In this document: positions 46,926 through 60,348 of the stretch, in pieces
Numbering within the stretch: position 1 is the stretch's first letter
Layout of the letters: the number at the start of each line of letters is the position of its first letter
Assembly: GCF_016545825.1 (NCBI RefSeq)
Contig: NC_052619.1
Span: 53,866,933 to 53,930,932 of the forward strand
DNA from: Eucalyptus grandis
Lineage: Eukaryota > Streptophyta > Magnoliopsida > Myrtales > Myrtaceae
Length of the DNA: 64,000 bases
Direction: 5' to 3'
Notes under the pieces: generated by a model
Seen by the model: only the letters and a program-made list of their open reading frames with translations
Database searches by the model: none
What the model was told of the DNA's origin: nothing
Made by a program: the position numbers and the translations under genes

Positions 46926-49900
46926 GTTGTGACTCGACCTTGGCCACTCGAGGGTGTTATGGGAAAAGGTCAAGTTTAGCAGTACTTGACTATGAGAGTT
47001 TCTCAGGGTACCTATTCCAAAATATGTCATCACTTTATCTTTTGGGATCAATCATGTGAGTTTACTTGGTCACGGTCGTGACCTCCTCCAAGCTTGTACC
47101 TCGGGTGATAGTGGAATTTGTCATGATTCTACCTCAACGTTATGGCACATCTTGATTGACCATGATGAGCCTCTCAAGATGTAATTCTGCTTAAGATGAC
47201 ATCGCTTCATTTTTTAGCTTCACCATCTCGAGTATGCTAAATCATGATCATGAACCTTTTCTTAAGGTTTATATTTTTTTATGATGATTGATTTATTATC
47301 TATGAGTTTAAGACAACTTAGATGATAGTCAGGAGTCACCACTAGCCTCATTTTTGGGGGTCAGCTAGAAACCCAATCGAGAGTCGAGAGTGGTCTTTTG
47401 ATATCTGCGTAACTAAAGATTCTAAGATTCGGGGACTTGGGTTACGCTAATATTTCTTTTAGCTCCCTTTCGATACCTAACAGTTTGTCATGTTTCCTAA
47501 GGTGTTAATACACTTTTTTTTACTTTTTCATGCTAATGAAAAATTAACAAAGTGATCATGCGTGCATAGTCAATTTCATGCCATTCTACTTCTATCAAAA
47601 GAGAAAAAGGAAGAAAACAATCAATTGAATTTAAGGATGGTACGGTAAGTAAATAGCCGAGACAATTTTAAGGAAAGTGGTAAATCTAACACACAATCAT
47701 AAACAAAAAGTAGATCAAAAGAAAGAAATCCACAACTCATCGGGTATTTATACAGCACAAAGCGACCCGAAACATATATTGGGGAATAAATGGTGCAAAA
47801 CAAGATCAGATTGGACATTGACCATTTGTCGTCTTCATGACTTGGGGATCACCACTTCCATGGGCCTATTCTAAGCCTAATCTAATACTAGGACTAGGTA
47901 CTTATAATGTGAAAGAAACAATCATCATTACAAACAAACAAGAACAATCACAATCACAAAATAATAGAAAATAGTTAAGAAATCAAGACAATATGTCTAA
48001 TTGATAAACTTAGCCTCGAGATCGGCTTTTGTGATTCATGCAACAATCCACCTAGGACACCTACCCTATTTTTTTTTCAATGATTTATAGTCGTGAGCCA
48101 CCATTTGTGTTCTCACGTGGCAATCAATACTAAAAAGTCCTCAAACAGGTTCTAAGGATGACCCAAAATATTCCAGGAGATCATTTATCGCACCTATGTA
48201 TACATTTAAAAATCACATGCATAGCTTGAATGTAAACATGCATGTAGGCCATTGGATCCTAGTTCTCAATCAATCAAACAAGATTAGTGAGCTAACACTA
48301 GATCACTTATTTAGTTATCAAGCACCAAACAAAATCACATACATTTCTAACAAATGAAGTGATGTTGTGCATGTATGATCATGTAATGGCTCAAAATTTT
48401 TAGATGTATTTGAAACATTGATAAAGAAATGAGATATTTTGACATAGGTACATCTTGGTTATGGGATGCATTTAATTGCCAAAGCTAATCGGGGGCGCAT
48501 ATCACGCACTACTAATGGATGCCATAGGCATTTTAAATATAGTCCAAACCTAGACAAGTTCAATTTTAAATTAAAGAGAAAATAGTGCAAGTGAGATAGA
48601 ATTCCATTATAGCTATGGGGCGCATTTAATTGCCAAGACTAATCTATGATGCATATCATACACTACTAATGGATGTTGCAAGCATTTAAATACGACCCAA
48701 ACTTAATTGGAATCAATCTCAAATTGAAATTTTGAGGGATACTAAAACAGTTGATGTTGGAGGCATCACATACAGGAAAATTACATTAACATGCAAAATC
48801 AACTTTTGCCTTAAATTCGGAACAAATTGACAAAAAATCACTAAAAGACCTTTTCACTCTTCAAGGATTCTTTACAACAAAGATTGGGAAATTCGGAATA
48901 AATCTCATGAAGATGAATAATCCCAACTTAGCATGCAAGGCATCCAAAAAAATCCAAGAAAAGAATTGCATCTAAGAATCATCATAGAAACCATGAAATA
49001 GGGCAATCAAGATCAAAACAATCGGGATAGGATCCATGGATAATTGGTTAAGAAAATTACAAAACACCAAACACAATAAGGAGTAACCTGCATGAAGGAA
49101 GTTTCCTAAAATAAGCTACACATGAATTTATAATAATCTAAGATCACTAGGTAGTGCATCAGAAACAAAACAGGGCAGTAGGACATCATGGCAAATCAAC
49201 AACAATTTGTCCTAGTAAACGATGTCTAAAAATTCTGAAATATTATAACATAGGCATGAAAACGACAAACAAATTTCATTGAGGACTCGACATCAAAATA
49301 TTTACCAAAAATTCCTATAAATTTGACAAAAGGTCTGGCTCTGTAAGGGTAGAACAAGCATTCTAAATTTCACTCATGGCAAATTTCAAGGAAAACTTGG
49401 AAATATGTAAAATAAATCAAATGACATGTAAATGATGCAAAATCAGTGTCATTAGAAAGGTTAAAACGTGCCCTAAGACTTTCTAAGAGATGTTGAGTTC
49501 GATTAGGGTCAAATTCATGGTAAAATGATGGCAATTATCAAAGTGTGCAAATCAGTCATAAGCATGGCAGAAAATGATGCATGATAAGTGATTTCTTAGA
49601 CTATCTAAATGATGAATGAAAATTGTGAAATCCTGAACACGACGCAGGGCTAAATATGACAAACGAGTTGGAAGAAGACATTTAACCCTAGATTGATGTA
49701 CAAAAAATCATACAAATTCATTAACATCAATAGGTGACTTATCATTAAGAAGCACTTAGGACAAAATGTATGGCAATTTCAGTGAAGACATGTCAATTTG
49801 GTGCATGATTTTCACATGGCAAACGATCTTCAAATGAGGCATGCCATATATCCTTACAAAGCTTGTGATATATTATAAGTATGCCTAGAAGACATCACGC

Positions 49901-50628
49901 ACTAATTTCACTATTAAGGAGCTCAATCGAAGACATTTTAATAGGTATATGATCAGCCATAATTGCAGAAAGGTTGCACAAAACATGAACTGTTTCCAAT
50001 TATCTCACGACATGGTAAAATTCTAAAAAACTCCTACATCCAGAATGCAATGTCATGATTGTTTCTTGTGAAGACACCAAAGTCTAGTTCAGTTCACAAA
50101 GGCTTCAACGAAAATAAGAAAACAGGACAATGCAATCAACGTTTCAAATTGCAATAGCTTGAACATGTCTTTGCGCAAGCGATTGACCTAGTAAACGATG
50201 ATCATATGGCATATCTAGTTAGAAAGCCTATGATGCATTCTACAACTTTTGTGAAGGACGGATATTCAATCGAACAATTTACTACCTCATTTCAGATCAA
50301 ACACAAGTCTCACTCAAACAAGGTAGAATAGTATAGTGATGATTTTATTTTTTTTAAGATTTGCCTAATCAAATCAACTCCGAAAATTCTAGAAAAAAAG
50401 ATATGTCATGACCAACATAATTTTGTACAACTCTCATGGAGAAACCATCTCCAAAATCAAAACACAAAAATAAGTAAAAAATCAGCAAACAGACAACACC
50501 TTCAAAAAATAAAATCACCAGAACATCACACAAATCCAGCATAAATCATCCAAATTTCGAGATGGATTTCAGGCACCAAATGAACTCCGTTCAAGGCCCG
50601 TAACATATCAAATCAAAACTATCAAACA
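46926..50628 (-). mobile_element. LTR-like remnant, inverted copy of 40.7-44.6 kb
   Basis: Starts TGTTGTGACTCGACC, which pairs with the complement of GGTCGCGACAACA at 44628. TGTCATCACTTTATCTTTTG at 47024 and AGGAGTCACCACTAGCCTC at 47320 follow in the inverse order of the plus copy. Collinear similarity continues to about 50600, where gypsy-2 inserted (50629). Non-coding. The two copies have many differences, so they are old. Confidence 0.5.
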
Positions 50629-53600
50629 TGTCACGCCCCGATTCTCGAGCGTGTACCCATCCTTCTGTGTTCGATAAAATTTTGCGACTTCCCAGGACGA
50701 GTTGCTGATCCTTTCATTTTATTGCGCATGTGGAAGCAAACAAATATCCTATGACAGTAAACAGCTTGGGATAGAAAAGCAGGAAACGGATTCATAAACA
50801 AACCACGTTTTTATATACATGTTGAGTCATATACAAAAGACAGAAACCAAAAGACTTCAAGAGACCGACTCAAAAAGAAGCTATCCTATCTAACATACTC
50901 TATAGATTACCTCAGCTCGGCTCCAGATCCTCCGCTCTACGGTCCTGAAAATTTAAGCCCACGACGGGGTGATATATAAATCTTAGCGAGTTCACGCTCT
51001 AAACCCCGATTATGAGGGTAATACGTCTTAAAGCGTCCTAACCATACAACCACACAATTAGAATAGAGGACTTACCTTGCCTCAGTTCCTTACTACAAGT
51101 CAGTACAGTTCATATCATAACCATATGCATATAGCAACTTCACACATCAATTGAAGCAACTCACTTTCAAACAATTCACAAAAGTCCTTATTATAAAGCC
51201 AAATCATTATGACACGTCCCATACCATGCCACACAATTTAGTCCCAAAATCAGGCACGGGTAACTCATATCGGTGATTCTATCCACACCCAATATTCACT
51301 CTCAATAATCAAATTCCCAATTCAACTCGACATCCCCACTCAATATTTCAACTCAATACTCAATACTAGGCTCAAGGTTCTAGAGGTGCCCTCTCCCCAC
51401 AAAGTTCTAACATCGCGTGGCACTTAGTCCCTGATCACAAATAGTTGTAGTACGAGGTACTAGAGGCAGCTCCCGCGAATTCACACTATTGTGTAGCACT
51501 TAGTTCTCAACTATACTAAACAATAGCTCGAGGTACTAGAGGTGGTTCCCACGAAGTCATGCTGTCATGTAGCACTTAGTTCTTGACTATAAAAAGCACT
51601 AGTACAAGATCCTAGAGATAACTCACACGAAGTCTCGCTATCGTGTAGCACTTAGTTCTTGACTATGCAAGACAGTGCCGCAAGGCTTCTAGAGGTGGCT
51701 CCCATGTGACTCATGTTGCCATGTAGCACTTAGACATTTACTACAAATAGGTCATGATAAAAGATACGAGAGGTGGCTCACACAAATTCTCATTATCCTG
51801 TAGCACTTAGTTCTTTACAGGCTCACAATCCATTGGGTTCTCTCAACACAACACACATCAACTCATCTTTCAATAGTCATCTTGCCATGGCTATAAACCA
51901 TCACACGATTATTCATTCACGGCCAATGACATTGTGTTTCGTACTTAAATTCATTGATTAAAATAATGTCTTGGCATATTTTCTTCATATTAAAAATACC
52001 TGATAAAAATAATCGTGTGTGGGTACACGATCGGCCTAAATCCAAAAATGCAATAACTTTCCTTTCAAAAATCTCACTATTTATTATAGTGCCTAAAAAC
52101 ATTTTCGGCGTTAAAAACCGACGCCCCGGTATTTTTTTTGACTAAAAACTGAAATTATTCAATTTTGGGATAATTACCCAAAATTACAGCCGCCACACAA
52201 TTTGCACAAAATAGCATCTGATTAAATGAACCAAGCACACAATTGCAATCAACACGAAATTCTCGTCACCGGCTATCCCAGGTATAATTTCGAAAAATAT
52301 TTAATAAATAAATAATTACTAAAATTAATTAAATAAATCAATTTAAATACCGAAAATGCTAACTTAGGTCGTAATTGCTAAATTAAATACCGGAATGGGC
52401 CCGGAAAATTGCCGAACCAATCTAGATAAGTAATATGATCTATCTAGTCTCTAATTTAGCCATTCTAACCACCTAACATGCATAATTAACTAATTAAATC
52501 ACTAATCTAATCTAACTAACCACATAATCCCTAATTAAATTAAACTAAACACCCATTAAATGTCATTAGCCTATTAAGTAGAGTTTAGTGCATAAACTCA
52601 CCGGTTTAGCACGAAAACTAATTCACCGCGACGGCGGCCGAAACCTGAACTTTTGGCGGCGTCAACGGGCACTTGGACCGAGCCTAATAGGCCTTGCAAG
52701 CCCACGGCAACTGCTGGGCTTGGTCTTGGGCTTGGGCTACGACTGGGCTTGCTCCGCGAGCTTCAAGTGGGCTGAACCAAGAAAACAGCAATTTGCTAGG
52801 CTTCAAAACTGGGTTGAAATTCACATGGGCTGCTGCTAGTGCAAATTCAACTGGACTGGGAGATGGGCTGATTCTGGCCGAAGATGCTGGATGGAGTTGC
52901 TTCGTGGATGGAACAGGCGGAGAGAGAGAGAGAGAGAGAGATTGTGGACGCTAGCAGCGGCAAAGCAGAAGCTATTTCGGACGAGCTGCTGGGTCAACGT
53001 TGGGGCTACTTCAAGCGGATGAAGGTTGACTTGCGGAGTTAGATGGCGACGGCTGAATGGGAAGGGAGTTGGTGGAGACAACAGCTGGCGTGAGAGGGGG
53101 GAAATGATGAAGTTGGTCGAAGATGGGATGGAGTGGGTGAGTGGCTTTGCTGGCGTGGGGTATGCGGTCAATTGATCGATTGATGCTGACTTTGGTGAGC
53201 TGAATTGAAGACGTGAAGCGATGGAGTGGAGCAACTGCAGGGATTCGTCCAAGGAGGGGGGGCTCAACAGAGGAGGAAATGAAAGCAAAACAAAAGCAAG
53301 GTAGAAATGGATCAGGTTTTCGATTGAGATAGGAATTGCACGAAGAAGATGGAGGCCAGCTGAGACATGTCCGAGAAGCCATGGAAAAAAGGGCTTAAAG
53401 TCAATACAATTATCCTTTCAATTGATTGCTTGTCCCCTAATACTTTCTAGTATAAATTCCACCAATTAATCAAAATTTGATGCTAAAAATCCAGCCCCCT
53501 CTAGTAAGCTCCGAATTTCAAAATCTTAGACCTCAATTTCTTCATAAATTCCCCAAATCGACGTCCAAAATTACCAAGGAAAAAGCCCATACAATTTCTA

Positions 53601-54333
53601 CAAGTCCCTTTCGCCAAGTAGCTCGGTAAGGAGGCCAAAAATTCCTTTAATTTGGTCCATCCGAATTTCCGTGATTTTCCAAATCATCCAAAACGAATTT
53701 TCGAAAAAATATCGGGCTCGCCGAAAAAATTCTTCAGGGGATGAGTCGACGTTCCTAAAATAAATGGTGATATGACAGAACTTTCAATTTCTAAAATCGG
53801 GTTCAATTTGTGGTTAATTTCAATCTGACGCGATTTAAGCGTGACCTTATCTACCGAGTAGCTTTTAGGAATTTTTTTGTGCAATTAACCCATGGTCGAT
53901 TATTTTCGAGCCACATTGTACATCTTCGACTCATTGGCGACTCTCGGTTGTCGTGAAAATCTCAAGATTTCAAAAACGGACACTAGGTACCGAAATGACA
54001 GAAAAATCGATCTAATGCCGATCGATCGACGAGAATTTTGCAATCAAGTGGAATCACCCACACTTTGATCACATATCTCAGTCAAATCAACCTATCTCCG
54101 GTCTCTGATCGATTTCGACAGTGCCGTATTGACCCTCCCAGACTAGCATGGTCGAGCAATCGATTCTTGGTTGAATTCTCAAGTCCATTGCGTTAAAATC
54201 CTTTAATGGCTTCCCTAGATAGTCTAGTTATCTCATGAGTGATCAACTCAGAGAATAGTACTATAGACGCGTCGATAAAAGGCCCGATTCATTTAATCGA
54301 AAACAAAATCTGAAAAAATTCAGGCCGTCACAA
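50629..54333 (-). mobile_element. 3' LTR of gypsy-2
   Basis: The plus strand reads TGTCACGCCCCGATTCTCG to TTCAGGCCGTCACA, so on the minus strand it starts TGTGACGGCC. Length is 3705 bp. It pairs with 57965-61781. On the minus strand it has the LTR layout described for gypsy-1: CT-rich segment (53380-52840), donor CCG|GTGAGTT at 52601, six tandem repeats of about 75 bp with TAGCACTTAGTTCTTGAC (51385-51830), microexon 51092-51076 and second intron 51075-50945. The exon after the last acceptor has no ATG frame. Confidence 0.92.
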
Positions 54334-54350
54334 CTCATCCCCTCTTATAA
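54334..54350 (-). promoter_or_regulatory. Polypurine tract of gypsy-2
   Basis: The minus strand reads TATAAGAGGGGATGAGT directly before the 3' LTR. Confidence 0.8.
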
Positions 54351-54416
54351 AAATTTCATCCTCGAATTTAAACCATTCAAATCTTTAAACAAAAAGGTGG
54401 GGGTACAGTCGTTTCA

Positions 54417-56030
54417 TCAACTCCTCAGTTTCCCAAGTTGCTCATTTAATGCCGTGGTGTTGCCATACCACTTTAACCAACGGAATGGTCTTGGTGCACA
54501 GAACTTGCTCCTTTCGATCCACAATCTGAACCGGGCTTTCAATGTACGACACTCTGTCGTCCACGTCCATTCCTCAAAATTAAAAACTTGGGTCGGGTCA
54601 AGCTCATACTTTCTCAACATCGACACATGAAAGACGTCATGCACTTGTGCTAGTCTCGGCGGTAATGCAAGACAATACGCTAGGATCCCGATTCTTTCAA
54701 GAATCTCAAATGGACCTATGTACCTCGGACTCAACTTTCCCTTCTTGCCAAAGCATGAAGTACCTCTCATCGGTGACACCTTTAAAAAGACGTGTTCACC
54801 AACTTTGAATTCTAATGGCCTTTGACGCTTATCGGCGTAGCTTTTCTGGCGACTCTAAGCGGTCTTCAATTTGTCTCTAATGACGGCAACTGCATCCACT
54901 GACTGCTGAAGCAACTCTGGGCCTGTGATATTTCGTTCTCCAACTTCATCCCAACAAACTGGCGTTCTACACGCTCTGCCATACAACGCTTCAAAATGAG
55001 CCATCTAAATGCTCTGCCGGTAGCTGTTGTTGTAGGTGAACTCAACAAGATGAAACTATTCCTCCCAGCTTCCCTTGAAATCCAACACGCAAGCTCACAG
55101 CATGTCTTCGAGGGTTTAAATCATCCTCTCAGACTGGCCATCCGTCTGAGGATGATGTGATGCCATACTATATTGTAGCTTCGTTCCTAAAGCACTTAGC
55201 AAGCTCTTCCAGAAGGTAGCTGTGAACCTCGGGTCTCTGTCTAATGTAATTGTCATCGGCACTCCATGCAGGCGAATGATCTTATGCACATACAACTCTA
55301 CATGCCTATCCAAATCAAGATCCTTTCGAACTACGATGAAATGAGCCGACTTCGTCAGTCTGTCGACCACTACTCAAATGGAATCATTACCCCTCTAACT
55401 TCTTGGTAAGCTTGTCACAACATCCATTGTGATGTGCTCCCATTTCTCTTCTGGGATTTCAAAAGGTTGCAGAAGTCCTCCTGACTTATGATGCTGTGCA
55501 TTCATTTGCTGACATGTCATACACTTGGCGACATGCTTGGCGATGTCCCCCTTCATACCGAACCACCAATAGTGTTTATGCAGATTTTGATACATCTTCG
55601 TACTGCCAAGATGAATGCCGTAACTACTACAATGAGCTTCCGATAAGATCTCCTCTTTAAGCTTTGCATCGTTAGGTACACAATTGTCCTCGAAACCTTA
55701 GTGTTTCGTGATCAGAAATATGAAAGTTAGCATTTCTCTTTTCGGTATCCTTTTGCAGGATCTTTTGGATCTCTGGATCTGTCAACTACAACGTCTTGAT
55801 TCTTAGCTATGCTTCGGTTCAATTTTAAGGATGACCATAAGATTTGAAAGGTGGCCTACTTCAAATTTGAAAACCGAATCTCTAGCTCCTTCAAGTAGAA
55901 TCCATTCTTTAAGTACCATCTGCGCAATCGATAATTTCCGACTCAAAGCATCTACGACCTTTAGTTCCTCCAACTTTGACAACGCCATTCGATAAGGGGC
56001 CTTAGAGGTTGGCTCCGTCCTAAGGGCCAA
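54417..56030 (-). pseudogene. gypsy-2 pol: RT start fused to RNase H end, then integrase
   Basis: 56030 onward reads SKAPYRMALSKLEELKV, the opening of reverse transcriptase, and passes directly into VDALSRKLSIAQ, the very end of RNase H (junction about 55957-55960). Reverse transcriptase and nearly all RNase H are therefore missing. The RNase H-integrase linker follows (VFKFEVGHLSNLM). Integrase zinc part at 55595-55480: MYQNLHKHYWWFGMKGDIA, KCMTCQQMNAQHH. The core at 55370-55116 reads MVDRLTKSAHFIVVRK, TITLDRDPRFTATFWKSL and HHPQTDGQSERM, with D, D and E all present. The C-terminal tail at 54779-54417 reads MSPMRGTSCFGKKGKLSPR and IGPFEILERIG. Stops and shifts elsewhere disable it. Confidence 0.88.
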
Positions 56031-56039
56031 CTCAAGTAC

Positions 56040-56585
56040 GAGCTCGATGTCCCTTTCTAGGGTAGATCGGGTTATTTATTCAAGAAACATCTCAAAAAAC
56101 TACGGTACCATGGCTATGTTCTCCATCTTTGGTTCCTCAAATGTCATATCCCTACAGTCACCAAATAAACTTGGCAACCCCCGTGTAACAAATGGGTTGC
56201 CTTAAGTGACAAGATAAAAGGAATTGAGGGTCCTCCTCGACTTTCGATAAATTCGATTTTTCATCCGTCAACTGGTCAACATGTATTACCTTATGACAAT
56301 AATTTATTACAAAAAAAAGCTCCTTGAGCCAAACCTTTTTCATATCTGATATCAAAGTTATACATATGCAAAATCATCAAGTACAACTCTAATCAGCGAT
56401 TCTCCTTTTTATGACTTCATTACAACTGACTGAAGTTCTATAAGCTTAACCAAAATTCATCTGCGCCACTCTGATAAAATTTCCCCAAAAACACTTTTCC
56501 CATGTTCGGTGCATGGCTCGGTTCATTCCTGTCCCCTTCGCCATCCTAGTGGCGTTCTATCTATGGTGCCTTCCCTTTGTCTTGT
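56040..56585 (-). pseudogene. gypsy-2 protease/linker remnant
   Basis: Broken minus-strand frames, including SNLSKVEEDPQFLLSCHLRQ, in the place of the protease-to-RT linker (gypsy-1 has SPEATRLLDEGCQ-type sequence there). No DSG motif can be read. Confidence 0.5.
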
Positions 56586-56589
56586 CCCA

Positions 56590-57775
56590 TTAGTGGCGGT
56601 GGTAGCAGCTATGGTCCCATTTGCCTGCACGAACAATCCTTAAACTGGCGGTCTTGCTGGCCACATTTAAAACAAGCTCTTGTTCTGAGATGACATGGAA
56701 TTGGACCATGTCTTTTCCTATAGAAACGACACACGTCGTTCGAGTTGTGCATTGACTTTCCGATCCCATCTTTTTTGTTGGGCGGAATGGGATATCTTCC
56801 TTCAGACACCGGCTTCTTCCCGAACCGATTACCATCTCTATTAGACCTAAACCGTGACTTAGATGCAGCAGCTTGTTCATTCCGGTCTCTCTATATCATC
56901 TAGACCCGTTCATACAGGTCGTTGTAGTTCCTCAAGTTGAGTAGTATCAACGAACTCCTCAGTTCTGGTCTGAGTCCATCTTTCAACCTTTTAGCTCGGT
57001 CTACTAGATCTTCGACCAATCTAGGGCGTACTGTGATAGTTCAATGAACTTTGCTTTGTACTGATCCACCGTCATTGTACCTTGGCGAAGGCGCTGGAAT
57101 TCTGCCATCTTCAGTTCTCTGCCAGTCTCAGAAAAGTACTTACTGTTGAAAACCTCGACAAAGGCGTTCAACACTTCGGAACCATGCCTTTAGGAAACAC
57201 TATACCTCTAGTGGCTCTCCACCATGTGCTTGCAATTCCCTTCAGTTGATAGACTGCAAGGACTAGCTTCTCTACCTCGGTGCACATCATCATGCAAAGA
57301 CATTTTCCAATTCCTAGATCCAGAGGGCTGCAGCCTCGAGATCTCCCGCATCAATGAACTTTGGCGGGTTCAACTTCAAAAACTATTCCACCAACTTATG
57401 CATCGGCCTCATAGCGATCACGTTCCTAGGTGGAATCTCAGCAGGTACGGCAGCAGGTGTGGTAGCAGCAACAGCAGCATTGGCAATGATAGTAGCAGCA
57501 GCTGTAGCGGTGGCGATAATGGCGACGGCTTGATTCTGGGCCTATTGCCCCATCAAGTCTCTCATCACCTCTAGCGCCTACATTATCTCGACAGTTACCG
57601 GATTACTAGGTGTTGCTACACCAGCACCGACTGGAGGCGGTGCTACTCCACTAGCGGTAGCCTGAGCTGGCGCTCAATCACAACCACCTTGGGTACCGAC
57701 CCTAGTCGGCGTCTTACACCGAGTTACCGGTCTAATGGTCCTCTTACTAGGAGTCTTCTACTCTTGATTACTCAT
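56590..57775 (-). pseudogene. gag: gypsy-2 gag, degraded
   Basis: Starts MSNQE*KTPSKRTIRPVTR at 57775, collinear with the gypsy-1 gag start. The early TAG is where gypsy-1 has CAG (YQEQRTP). An Ala-rich stretch precedes the capsid core (VYQLKGIASTWWRA near 57250-57200). The zinc knuckle near 56690-56640 reads CFKCGQQDRQFKDC: the Gly-His of the motif is Asp-Arg, so the zinc ligand is lost. Confidence 0.8.
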
Positions 57776-57964
57776 GTTGTAGAATTTCTACAAAACCTGT
57801 TCCCAATTCCATACAAAATTAGAAACCGAGTAATCAACACAAAACAATCTACCAAACAACTATCACTCATATGCATCAGCATAAAATAGAGGTCATTCCT
57901 ACTAACTATCCCAAGAACTCATCGCACCTTATCACTCCAAACATAGACCTTGCTCTAACGGGGA

Positions 57965-60285
57965 TGTCACGCCCCGATCCTCGAGCACGTGCCCATTTCT
58001 CTATGGTCAATAAAATTTCGCGACTTCCCAGGACGAGTCACCGACCCTTTCATTTTATTGCACATGCGGATGGAACAAATATCCACTGATAGTAAATAGC
58101 TTGGGATAGAAAAACAGGAAACAGATTCACAAACAAACCACGCTTTTATATACACATTGAGTCATATACAAAAGACAGCAACCAAAAGACTTCAAGAGAC
58201 CGACTCAAAAATAAGCTGTCCTATTTGATCTACTCTTCAGATCACCTCAGCTCGGCTCTAAACCCTTCGCTTTATGATCCTGAAAATTTAAGCACACAAC
58301 GAGGTGAGATATAAATCTCAGCGAGTTCACGCTCTAAACCCCGATTAGGAGGATAATACGTCTCGAAGCGTCCTACCCATACAACCACATAATTAGAATA
58401 GAGGACTTACCTCGCCTTAGCTTCTTCATGCATGTCAGCACAATTCATATCATAACCATATGCATATAGCAACTTCACACATCAATTGAAGCAACTCACT
58501 TTCAAACAATTCACAAAAGTCCTGATTATAAGGCCAAATCGTTATAACACGCCCCATACCGTGCTACACAATTTCGTCCCATAATCAAGCATGGGTAACT
58601 CATATCGGTGGTTCAATCCACACCCGATATTCACTCTCAATAATCAAATTCCCAATTCAACTCAACATCCCCACTCAATATTCCGACTCAATACTCAATA
58701 CTAGGCTCAAGGTTTTAGAGGTGCCCTCTCCCCACGAAGTTCTAACATCGCGTGGCACTTAGTCCCTAATCACAAATAGTCATAGTACGAGGTACTAGAG
58801 GTGGCTCCCATGAATTCACACTATCGTGTAGCACTTAGTTCTCAACTATACTAAACTATAGCTCGAGGTATTGGAGGTGGTTCCCACGAAGTCATGCTGT
58901 CATGTAACACTTAGTTCTTGACTATAAAAAGCACTAGTACAAGGTCCTAGAGGTAACTCACATGAAGTCTCGCTATCGTGTAGCACTTAGTTCTTGACTA
59001 TGCAGGACAGTGCTGCAAGGCTTCTAGAGGTGGCTCTCATGTGACTCATGTCACCATGTAGCAATTAGACTTTTACTACAAATAGGCTATGATACAAGAT
59101 ACGAGAGGTGGCTCACACAAATTCTCATTATCGCGTAGCACTTAGTTGTTTACAGGCTCACAACCCATTGGGTTCTCTCAACATAACACACATCACCTCA
59201 TCTTTCAATAGTCATCTTGCCATGACTATAAACCATCACACGATTATTCATTCACGGCCAATGACATTTTGCTTCATACTTAAATTCATTGATTAAAATA
59301 ATGTCTTTGCCTATTTTCTTCATATTAAAAATACCCGATAAAAATAATCATGTGTGGGTACACGATCGGCCTGAACCCAAAAATGCAATAACTTTCTTTT
59401 CAAAAATCTTTCTATTTATTATAGTGCCTAAAAACATTTTTGGCGTTAAAAACCAACGCCCCGGTATTTTTTTTTACTAAAAACCAAAATTATTCATTTT
59501 GGGATAATTACCCAAAATTACAACCGCCACACAATTTGCACAAAATAGCATCCGATTAAATGAACCAAGCACACCATTGTAATCAGCACGAAATTCTCAT
59601 CACTTAGGCTATCCCGGTCTAATTTTCCGAAAATATTTAATAAATAAATAATTACTAAAATTAATTAAATAAATCAATTTAAATACCAAAAATGCTAACT
59701 TAGGCCGTAATTGCTAAATTAAATACTGGAACGGGCTTGGAAAATTACCGAACCAATCTAGATAAATAATACGATCTATCTAGTCTCTAATTTAGCCATT
59801 CTAACCACCTAAGATGCATAATTAACTAATTAAATCGCTAATCTAATATAACTAACAACATAATCCCTGATTAACTTAAAATAAACACCCATTAAATGTC
59901 ATTAGCCTATTAAGTAGAGTTTAGTGCATAAACTCATCGATTTAGCACGAAAACCAGTTCACCGCGATGGCGGCGCAATGGCGGTTGAAACCCGAACTTT
60001 TGGCGACATCAACGGGCACTTGGACCGGGCCTAAAAGGCCTTGCAAGCCCGTGGCAACTATTGGGCTTGGTCCTGGGCTTGGGCTGCGGCTAGGCTTTCT
60101 TCACAGGCTTCAAGTGGGCTGGACCAAGAAAACAACAATTTGCTAGGCTTCAAAACTGGGTTGAAATTCACGTGGGCTACTGGTGGTGCAAATTCAACTA
60201 AATTGGGCTGGGCTTGATTGCAAGTGGCTGAAGATGGGCTGATTTTGGCCGAAGACGATGGATGGAGTTGCTTCGTGGATGGAAC

Positions 60286-60348
<63 letters not shown>

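Noticed and set aside
51385..51830. CRISPR-like regular repeats
   Set aside because: Units are contiguous and diverged, without unique spacers, and lie inside a plant LTR.
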